64,000 nucleotides of DNA, from NCBI GenBank assembly GCA_037367355.1, contig CM074700.1, forward strand, positions 310,001 to 374,000. Reading direction: 5' to 3'. The DNA is from Neoscytalidium dimidiatum (Eukaryota; Ascomycota; Dothideomycetes; Botryosphaeriales; Botryosphaeriaceae). Of this stretch, positions 55,732 to 64,000 are shown one piece after another (within the stretch, counting starts at the first letter, position 1; the number at the start of each line of letters is the position of its first letter). The notes under the pieces are model-generated. The model was given only the letters and a program-made list of their open reading frames with translations. It had not been told where the DNA came from and made no database searches. The translations under genes and the position numbers were made by a program.

Positions 55732-55743
55732 CAATTTGCCCTC
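55732..55743 (+). promoter_or_regulatory. Shared upstream element CAATTTGCCCT, copy F
   Basis: CAATTTGCCCTC lies 96-107 bp before the start codon of copy F. A partial match, TTTGCCCTT, lies further upstream near 55600. Confidence 0.45.
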
Positions 55744-55838
55744 TCGAGTTACACACCAGTATCCTTGTCTCAGCCGCGTCGCCCTCGACCCTACCGGTCA
55801 GCTGCGGTCCGCACACTCCGCTTCGAAGGTAGCCAATC

Positions 55839-57447
55839 ATGCCTCGCAACGTCGACAATGACCCCACCGCGAAATGGTGGCTGCAGAAACCGAATGTCGA
55901 GTACCAATGGGATCCCTTCAAGGACCAGGATTTCGGCTACATGGCAGCAGAAGATCAGCAGTAAGTGTTAAAAAAAAAAAAGGCTAATTCAAAAAAAAGG
56001 GCAACCGGGCCGCCAAGTTGGCTCCACGAATGGTTGAACCCCATTGAGCCTCGTCGAGAAAGCCATCTTGTTCATCAATTGGTCGCGAATGATAAGCCCC
56101 TGGCAAGCACTAGTCATTCCTACAACATCTTGCAAGGCCAATTTGATGGCGCACAAGGGTGTGAGTCAAAAACCTCCTCTGCGTTTCAGCTGTGCACGGA
56201 GGGCAATCACTCCGATTTGATGTACGACGCTGGAAGCATGGGTGCCCTTGGAACGGATGTTTATGGAATTGAAAATGCTCAGCCTGAGCTTTTACCGGAA
56301 AATCCGATGATCCTGTTTGATCCGAACCACAAGAAAGCAGTTGAGGGTGAAAGAGAACCTGTTTTTCAAAGTGGATTCATGCTCGGAAGTGGATGCCGAC
56401 CAATCGGTCAGTATACTGATGATGAACAGCAGATGGAAATGTATGTGGACTCCTGAACTGTCATCAATATTTGCTAAGCTTTGCTACAGAGAGTCTTCCT
56501 CAAGCCCGCTACTGAGGTGTCAGCACCCTGGGTGCACCTCAAAGAGAACTTACTCCAGGAAGTACGAGCTTAGGCGCCACATGCAGAAGCACGCGCCGCA
56601 AGCCACCTACCCATGTCCTGTCCTAGGTTGTGCTTATATCGGATCTCGCTTCTTTTACAGGCCCGATAAGCTCAAAGTTCATTTGAGAATGTCCCACAGG
56701 GATGATGCACCCAGCAGATGCCCCGTTCAGGATTGCCTAGTAACTACTCAAGTTCCTCTGGCCTTTCTGAGTGCCCATGCGGAATTTCACTTTGACGGAA
56801 GCCATCTAGCCATTCCAGTGGTACGGGACTTTCTGAAGAACCACGGACAGCGCGTTTCCAGGTGCCCGATTGGCGACTCGCGGTCGTGCGGAAAATGGAT
56901 CGAGACTACAGAGCTACCCTCGCATATCGTCAGCCACTCGGAAGAGGATCGGCTCAAGTTCCGGACTGATGCTCTCGAAGCAGGTTATGATAGCAATAGC
57001 GGACATTTGGTCTGCCCTATTTGTTTCGAGCTGGTCTCTGATCCCGAGAAATTCGCCACGCACATCCACATGCAGCATCTATTTGAGCCCGGTAGCGAAG
57101 GCGCGCAGCGCTTTTCCGCGTTTTACTTCTCTTTGCGTGGATTTCCGAAAACCCCACGTTGGAGTATCCTACCGGCACTCTGGAGTGGCAATTTGATCTT
57201 GGTCGCGGGGGGGCAGATTAATTGTCCCACCTGCGCACTACCGCTTGTAAAGCGAGATTACTTTGGCCGTTGCTTCTCAAACATGGAACATATCAAAGAG
57301 CACATGACGGAACACAAGACAGATATCACGGAAGTCTTCCAACACCGTCGTCAGATACTCAAACACTACCCAGAATTCGTCAACCACCCCGTTTTTGACG
57401 ACCTGCGTGTCACACTTCCTTCTTCGTCCACAGAGATGTTGCAATGA
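55839..57447 (+). CDS. C2H2 zinc-finger family member F, full-length
   Basis: Exon 1 is 55839-55960 (MPRNVDNDPTAKWWLQKPNV..., phase 2, donor GTAAGTGTT then A12). Exon 2 begins at 56018 (57-nt intron) or 56000 (39-nt intron) and ends at 56440; exon 3 is 56490-57447 (49-nt intron, GTATGT, branch GCTAAG, CTACAG). The product is 500 or 506 aa. Finger 1 (from about 190) is LRCQHPGC...YELRRHMQKH; finger 2 is YPCPVLGC...RPDKLKVHLRMSH. Then come CPVQDC...FLSAHAEFH, CPIGDSRSCGKW...HIVSH, LVCPICFELVSD...HIHMQH and INCPTCALPL, ending RRQILKHYPEFVNHPVFDDL. Every module of the family is intact. The start lies in GCCAATCATG. The acidic first exon followed by multiple fingers suggests a nuclear regulator. 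Confidence 0.82.
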
Positions 57448-59223
57448 GGACCTCAATTAAGGAATACTTGAGACTGCTAACACTGAGGTAAGTCCCGATA
57501 ATGTGAGATAAGGGGACGACTTGCATAGATCGGAGGTACCTCCAGCAGTAGGCAACAGCCGCAACTTCACTAATCCGCGGGGAGTTTTTTTTTCACACTT
57601 TCCTTTCATCTGGAATTCTGACTGAAAAAATTGACACGCAAAAATACAAGGGAAAAAAAAGTCAAAAGGAAGAACCTGAAAACAGTAATGATCTTGTCAC
57701 GGCCTTTTCGCTTTCGGAAGTCTCTAGTCATTCAATATATTGGTATTTTGTTCTTATATGGTCTCATTAAGTCGTGAAATTGTTTGCTGAGACTATGATA
57801 CTCACTGTCGCAGAAGTAGTACAGGTGTTCTGTTATGGCAGGTACGCTTAGCGCGGCGCTAGCGCCGCTGGGTAGTTTAGCTCCTTCGCTCTCTTCCAAA
57901 CGAAGGGACAGACAACGAATACAGATGCATACAAGGTTTTGCTCCAACATGTTCTCTAGATGCATTTGCATGTGAACTTTGGAAAAGCCCTCGAGGCCTC
58001 TCTTTCCTCACTAAAACGGTGACTGTCACACGCATGTCCTACCGAAGAAGAGCTGGGAAAAATGCATTCACTAATTAGAGCATACAGTCTCCATAATCAG
58101 GTAGCATGACGAAGGGCGGTATGTCCGGTGGCACCGAGGAGATAAAGGCCAGTGACTGTTGGGCGTGGTGTCTGTCTAACCAGAAATGGCAACTGCGGGA
58201 AAGCTTCTGTCCGGCCGATTTGACGGGCTTTCGGCAACCTCACATCTGGAAGCAGTATTCTAGTCGATGCTGTGTGGAAGGCTGCTGATGACTGAGTTGT
58301 ACGCAGCCTATGTCAGTGCTTGGCTTTTGGTGTTCAAACTGGCCAAGTGTAACACGGCAATCAAGTACTAAGGAGGAAGTTCCTTTGCTCTTCGGGAGCA
58401 ATGGAAGTTGCTGGGTGGCTGGTCCAAGTGTTCAAGAAGTTTGCATATAGGACAGAGTTTGCTGCATTCTGCGAAGCATGGCGAGACCGATGTGGTCGGG
58501 GCAGCTTCTTTATATACGGACCTTTTAGAAAGAAACAAAGTAGGGCAATAGATAGACAAAAAGTAGACATCTAAGTAGCTGGCTTTACAATGACGCACTA
58601 TGCTGATACAATTGCGCTGCAGTGGAAATTGCAGTGCAGTGGGAGTGGAAGCAGTCCGAAGCAAACATGCTGGCCCGTTTACCACGCCTACATCCGGACG
58701 GCGGCTTCACTCTGTCTATGGCTCTGGCTTATATGAGAATCGAAAGTGGGTTCCACTGTAGACTAGAACCTAATGGTGACTTCCTCATATTCAGAGTGCT
58801 AAAATGGTGAGTTGGCGAGGAAAGTGGTGGATCCTGGAGACAAAGATCCAAGTCAAGCTGATTGACACGTAGCGCATGCCCCACTAGCGGTTATTCCCGT
58901 ACAGGCGCTTTGCAGCGGCACCAGGCAGCTAGTGTACGTGTCTTAGGCACCAGCGGCAAGGCTGCGGCGCGGATGCCCGCTGCGCCGCTTAGGTGGGCAA
59001 ACTCCACCTGCAACCACAACATCAACAAAACATTCTTCTTATTCACCATCCTTCCGAAACATTTCCTTCAGTCCCTGCATCTTCACCAGCTTCCACAAGC
59101 CTTACACACAGCAGCTGATTATTGAACAACGCGCTACTTGCTCTCTAAACAAGTATCTTCATCTCTCTTTGACACCCCCTCCGCTTTTCCAGAGCCTGTA
59201 CGCTTATCTGCGCATCGACAAAG
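57448..59223. other. Intergenic with repeat copy 3
   Basis: No gene is supported between copy F and the giant DUF6606/DUF3638-type gene. It includes the solo-LTR-like repeat at 57831-57949. The last 200 bp are pyrimidine/CA-rich leader. Confidence 0.5.
57831..57949 (-). mobile_element. Solo-LTR-like repeat, copy 3 (119 bp)
   Basis: Complete copy in reverse orientation: it begins TGTTATGGCAGGTACG and ends GCTCCAACA on the + strand. It is flanked on both sides by TGTTC (57826-57830 and 57950-57954), a perfect 5-bp target duplication. It lacks the doubled CTACCCA unit of copies 1 and 2, which accounts for the 7-bp length difference from copy 1. Confidence 0.75.
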
Positions 59224-62200
59224 ATGGCCTCCGACGGGCAGCTTCTGAACTTCATCATCAACCATGTCGTCTTCCCGCCAAAGCTACCCGAAGCCGTTGA
59301 ATACGACGCGGTCACCGTCCAGGGTGAGGCAGAAATCTTGCGCTTGGTACTCGAAACTGCAGAGCAGTTCAGAGCCTTCGAGTCCTGCGACGCAAAGACA
59401 GCTTGGGCGTCAGTTTCTGCGATGCTGAAGAACCATCGCAAGATCTCCACCAACGCCGGCATTTCTCGAGATGCGCTGAAGCAGGTCCTGTCAGATCTTC
59501 AAGCCAGAGGTCAGTCTGAGCTGCAATGTCCTTCTATGAGCACGTCACTTGCTGACACCTAGACCCGCAGAGGCAGTTGTCATCCACGTTGAAGCACAGA
59601 ATGCCGGCATGCTCATCCGGAGAACGCTGGCCGACCAGGTCGTTGCTGACGCATTTGAAGTTTCAGCAACAAGTGGTGATGTTACTCAGACCAACGGGCG
59701 ATTGGTCCGCGCATTTCCAGGCCGCAGCGTCATTTTCCCTCACACGCAGCTCCAAGATAACCACTTTGCTACCGAATTGGCCGACTGGATTCACACACTT
59801 TGTTCCGAACAAGTCCCGCTCTTGATGCCAACTTCCAAGAAAGCTGGCATGCAAGTCACTGAGGAACGGGACACGGCGCATCCTGGGCTGGTCACGGAAA
59901 ATCTCATGAGCATACTTGCGGCCTTGGGTGATAATTACAATACGCCGCGAATTCGCAAGAACACCCGAGACGAAGTTAACTGGAACAACACTAGACTTCC
60001 GTGGAGACGGTCGCCCCTTTGGCTTGTGCTACGCGTCTCAATACAATTGATGCTGAGTGCACAGCTCCCACCCGAGAAGGCACGGCTTCAGTATAAGAAC
60101 GCGATGGCATTTTTGATGGGAAAGATATGCCAGATGGCCATGCAACACGGTATTAGTCATCATCAACAAATGGTCATCAACATCAAAACGGCAAGACGCC
60201 TTTCGAAGCTTGGAGAGCAGTGTTTAGAGTTTGTTGAGACAACCATTCATGACATTGTGAGCCAATCTCGAGGTAATCTGGACGATTCATGGTCGACCTT
60301 CCAGAACAGTCACAGAAAGAGCATCGCCCGTCTGCAAACACAGGCCACCGAGGGTGACATATCTCTTCCGCTCCATGACAGTTCAGCATACCTTCAAAGG
60401 GCCACTGCAGAAGACTTGAGCCAAGACAGCATGACGAAATTTGTGCCCCCACATGGGAAGGTATTAGGATTTGGCGCCGATGAACTCCCTCAGATGGCAG
60501 TCGCTTTTCCTGAATCTGACATACCCTTCCTGCTCGTGGACTTTGAAAATTGGGTGCTCAATTACTTGGATACCTGGAAAGATCAGAGGAGCCCAAGTGA
60601 TCTTGTTTGCTCATCTCTCCACAAATTGATGATCGAGTACGTCAAATTAGCCACACCTAGGTACAAGGCAAACTCTAGAGCATTATCGACCATGCTTCTG
60701 GTGGTGCTTGAGCTCTGGAGAACTCTCGACATCGTCTCCCTAAAGAAGTATCCGCTCATGAAGCAATATTCGCCTGAGATTCCTGTGGATATCGCAAAGC
60801 CTCTACTACTTCCGCATCTCCATCAGATGAAGATATTGCACAGGATTGAGAAACATATTCAGAGCCGCATGGAGGAAGCTGACCTGACGAACAAGGGCAT
60901 ACTGAGTGATCCACACAAGACATCCTTCTGCGTCAAGTATTATGATCAGTCCCAAATGCATCAGGAATTAAGGCGAAAGATCGAGTCAGCTGCTTCAGAG
61001 ACACGTGAACGCAAAGAGACCGAGTTGGAAGAAAACTCGGTGAAGCATAGCCGTCTCATTGAAGAGGCAGAGCGTCTTGAACATTCCCAAGGAAGAGATA
61101 GGCGGGGCCGTATCACACACCTCACAAACTGTCGGAAGTGCACCCTTGAGAACGACGCAAAGAAAATGCGGATTCAAGTCCACGAGTGGCCTCTCCCAAA
61201 TGACGACGTTCTCGCCAAGGCAGCCGTATTCGAGCTCCGTATTCCTCATGGATTCTCCAATTGGCGTGACGCCACATGGCTGATTCTTCATGAACTTGGC
61301 CGGAGCGTGCACAAAGATGGAAGGAAGGTGGAGCACGAACTGATTTCTTACGTTCAACTCAAAGCTTATGCTGCACGACATGGACAAAGACTATCGCTTG
61401 GCTCTCCTACAAAGTCCTTCGAAAGGTCGCACTATTCAAGCCAGCCGTTTCCTACACATCGCGATAAAATTTGCGTCAGCAACGGTTTGACTTATCAATT
61501 GCTAGATACTGATGCTAGATCCCGAAATGTGTGGGTCACGGGCCAGAAGGAGGTTCCAAGCTTCAAACGGCATTGCATAAGTCTACTGCCCGCTGGTCCT
61601 TATGCTAATTTGCAGGGCTTCGTCAACACAACTGAGCATACGCCAAACGAATGTATTGCGAAGCAGGACTGGTGCTCACAGGGCATCAATCAACATGAAT
61701 TCTTGGCTTTCTCATCCCTTCGGGCTGGAGAGCGGTTGCAGTGGATGAACATTCTGCGAGAGCTCGCATCCGCTGATCTATCCTTGAATGCTGAAGCGGT
61801 TTGTTCTCTAGTTCAACAGGCAGCGTTCCAAGTCGGCACCCGAGATGGAAATACAGTTTACAGGGAATCGCACAAGATATTTGAAGATAGCGGATTCTGC
61901 AGCTCCTTGCTGGGCCTCCTCAACGAACACCTGGATGGTATTAAAGCGAACTGGAAGGAACAGACGCGAATGGCAATCCTAACATTTATTGGCACACGCC
62001 TTTTATCATTAACTTCGGACAGTCAGGTCGCATTCTCTACAAAATGCTTTCTGAGAACAGTTCGCAGAGTGAGCCTCGAATGGTGTCGCGAATTAACATC
62101 GAAGCTTCCGGACTGCACTACTGAGGATTCGAGCAGAAAGCTGAAGCTCGAGATCTTGAAGGCTGCAATCACGTGCCGCATGACCTTTGATATTGGCGAG

Positions 62201-64000
62201 CGGCGCATATCATCCCTACTCGAAAGCGACGAGGATATTGCAAGTGTGGTTGAAGCATTGATATATTCGAACGACAACACTCCTGTTCGGTTAGAAGACG
62301 TCAGTTCGGACTTGAAAAGAAACCTTCTACTTTCCAAGAGGATATCACGGAATCTTGAACGCCCTCTGAGAGAATTCATTCTGCGGTCAGATGTTGGGAT
62401 GAAACAGGCCGTCCGCCAGGTCAGTAGCATTACCGATTTCGCCACGAAGTGGAAGTGCGTACATGGAGATCAAGATAGGTGGATGACAGGCAAAACATTA
62501 CCAAAGCCCGGTTGTGGCAACCAGACACTCCACTTCAACTTGCTCTCTGGAGAGCTACTAGTTGATGCCAGACCCTTAGGAAGGTTGCCAAGAGAGTACA
62601 CTGAGCAGGAGATCTATAAAAGGGTCTTCGGTCCCAGAATCTTAAGCGTGTCGGCATCCGGCATTCCTCAAATGCAATACAAGTGCGTCAGACCAATAGA
62701 GGGATACGAGGTGCATCTTGGAATGGTACAAGGCGAGCTAGTCATCAAGGCCATTCTCGGAGACCGACGTCTCCGAGCTATTCCGCCTGAGAAGTGGGAG
62801 AAGGATCTTCCTGCACAGCTCGTGCAGGAATTCGTTCACTGGATGGACATTCCTACCGCCTCAGTCCACTTTCACCCTCTGGCGAATCCGTGGGAAACCC
62901 CCAAGAAAGAGATTATCTTGAGCTATAAGCCGCATGGGCGGTCCAAGATGACTATCGGTACACGACACCTCATTGGGTCTGCCGGCAAGCTTAGGTTGGA
63001 TATCACTTCCATCCTTGGTGCGATCGAGACACAAGAGAACATCATCACTACAGTGCGGGAAGATGGTGTTGTAGAGGCCGAGCTGCCGAGATTTGGTATC
63101 ACCTTCTTCATCAATGCTGTTGGTACCCTCGAATCAAAGGAACTCGCTGCAGAGGTGGAAGTTGATCAAGACATTGGGTGTCTCATTGGTTTGCAGAGTA
63201 AACTTGTCGTCCGCAGTTGTGCAACTTGCTCAGAAGTATCCGAGCAGAGTGTAATCGTCCCATACGGCGACATTGGTGTCTCGGCATTGGGGCAACATAG
63301 GCTGATAACAATCTACAACGGGGAAGCGAAGAAGGTCACCTTCATACGTTATCGATTGGACAAGAATCTGGCCAAGCTACGAAACCCTCCTCAGTGTTTA
63401 GCTACGCTTTACAAAGCATACCTGCATGGGATGACTAGCTCTGTATTGCCAGACCCATTCACTGGCCGAACTGGCGTTGAAGAAGCACTTTCCATTCTCA
63501 GAGAACAGTCGTTGCGCTCATCTCCTCTGCTTTCAGAAGAGGAGTCGGACCTTCTCAACAAGATTGCGTCGATGACGCCAGAGAGAACCCACTATCCGCC
63601 GCATCTAAGCGTGATGCAAAGTCTCAAATGGAAACCCGGCTTAGGACAGTATATCCAGAATGAAGAGTTCTACGTCCTCGCTATGGATATAGTTTCCCAC
63701 ACTTCTCGTTTCGCGAGACTATCCGGAAAGATGCAGGCCATTGAACTCGCCAGTAGAGGAAGTTCTCATCTCCACAAAAGAGCAGCCAACCGCGAACGCA
63801 CAGCTCTCAATCTACATCCAGGTCGTCAGCAACGTACCGGAGATAGCGTATATAATGCTAGAGATTCAGCGGCGGATGAGGAACGTGCCTTAAGGGTGTA
63901 TCGGGTGGCTTTTCTCATCCACAAATGGCCACCGAAGATGAAAGTGGTCCATGATCTCCTAAAGAAAGTTCGCCAGTGGGGAATGATCGAGGGGTACGGC
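59224..64000 (+). CDS. Giant DUF6606/DUF3638-type protein, 5' part
   Basis: Exon 1 is 59224-59509 and exon 2 runs from 59571 to the window end without a stop; the intron is 61 nt (GTCAGT, branch GCTGACAC, CGCAG). 1,572 codons are in the window and the gene is cut by its edge. The start NFIINHVVFPPKLPEA and the joined EAVVIHVEAQNAGMLIRR match the N-terminal DUF6606 region. RRSPLWLVLRVSIQLML is another characteristic block, followed by long helical segments (SRLIEEAERLEHS; PRYKANSRALSTMLLVVLEL). Family members are typically over 3,000 aa with DUF3638 and DUF3645 domains further downstream and are often annotated as ubiquitin hydrolase-like; activity has not been established to my knowledge. No catalytic domain is within the window. 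Codon use is less GC-rich than in the housekeeping genes. Confidence 0.82.

Larger units (their letters stand above)
53992..55838. promoter_or_regulatory. Divergent region between zinc-finger copies E and F
   Basis: 1.85 kb between divergent paralogues. It contains a CAATTTGCCCT element facing each gene. A 149-codon minus-strand frame (54560-55009) has no family similarity and is not called. The 55.6-55.8 kb stretch is pyrimidine-rich leader of copy F. Confidence 0.5.

Noticed and set aside
1..64000. tRNA, rRNA, CRISPR or telomeric repeats
   Set aside because: No tRNA-like A/B box pairs with foldable arms, no rRNA sequence, no regularly spaced direct repeats and no TTAGGG arrays were seen by eye.

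Overview
The window reads as chromosomal DNA of a filamentous ascomycete (Pezizomycotina). Genes carry short (about 40-100 nt) GT-AG introns with CTRAC/CTAAC-type branch sites, start codons often sit in CACC/CAAT-type contexts, and several genes are typical of the group: a GAF-hybrid histidine kinase, an HTF1/HOX2-type homeobox factor, MDM10, MRT4, SRP9/SRP21, a DUF1308 protein, and a giant protein resembling the fungal DUF6606/DUF3638 family. I cannot place it to genus. No tRNA, rRNA or CRISPR array was found.

Layout. 1-3.2 kb: AT-richer, gene-poor, with a solo-LTR-like repeat. 3.2-4.0 kb: an IFI6/IFI27-like small membrane protein. 4.7-5.3 kb: a decayed ankyrin-repeat gene interrupted by a second copy of the repeat. 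5.8-7.5 kb (-): an orphan 570-aa protein, then a 204-bp tandem duplication (7.66-8.07 kb) and a wrecked aminoglycoside-phosphotransferase-type gene (9.2-10.7 kb). 11.0-12.4 kb (-): a microbial-type PARG protein. 13.9-17.9 kb: a four-exon hybrid histidine kinase. 23.1-25.5 kb: MRT4 and MDM10, divergently arranged. 27.4-29.3 kb: homeobox factor. 33.4-34.9 kb: secreted GH43 glycosidase. 35.7-38.7 kb: DUF1308 protein and SRP9/SRP21, divergently arranged. 47.1-49.1 kb: six-exon MFS transporter. 51.0-52.4 kb (-): a free-standing homologue of the C-terminal tail of fungal sterol glucosyltransferases. 59.2 kb to the end: the 5' part (1,572 codons) of the giant DUF6606/DUF3638-type gene.

The most unusual content is a family of six paralogous C2H2 zinc-finger genes scattered between these unrelated genes (19.1-20.5 -, 39.5-40.9 +, 44.1-45.3 +, 49.7-50.5 -, 53.3-54.0 -, 55.8-57.4 +). 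All share two adjacent N-terminal fingers. Four share further Cys/His modules and a conserved C-terminal block around HPVFDD. Five have a recognisable short first exon ending in phase 2 and followed by an unusually short intron holding an A/T homopolymer in four and a T-rich tract in the fifth; four start at CCAATCATG, and three share an upstream CAATTTGCCCT element. The copies are at different stages of life: two look intact and full length, two are short two-finger forms, one has lost its tail to an in-frame TGA, and one is a pseudogene. I regard this as an apparently lineage-specific expanding transcription-factor-like family and the main candidate for an undescribed system here.

The accessory material (zinc-finger genes, LTR copies, ankyrin and phosphotransferase pseudogenes, tandem repeat) is interleaved with conserved genes rather than confined to one island. 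Several in-frame stops are of the CAR-to-TAR kind expected from repeat-induced point mutation, but this was judged by eye only.
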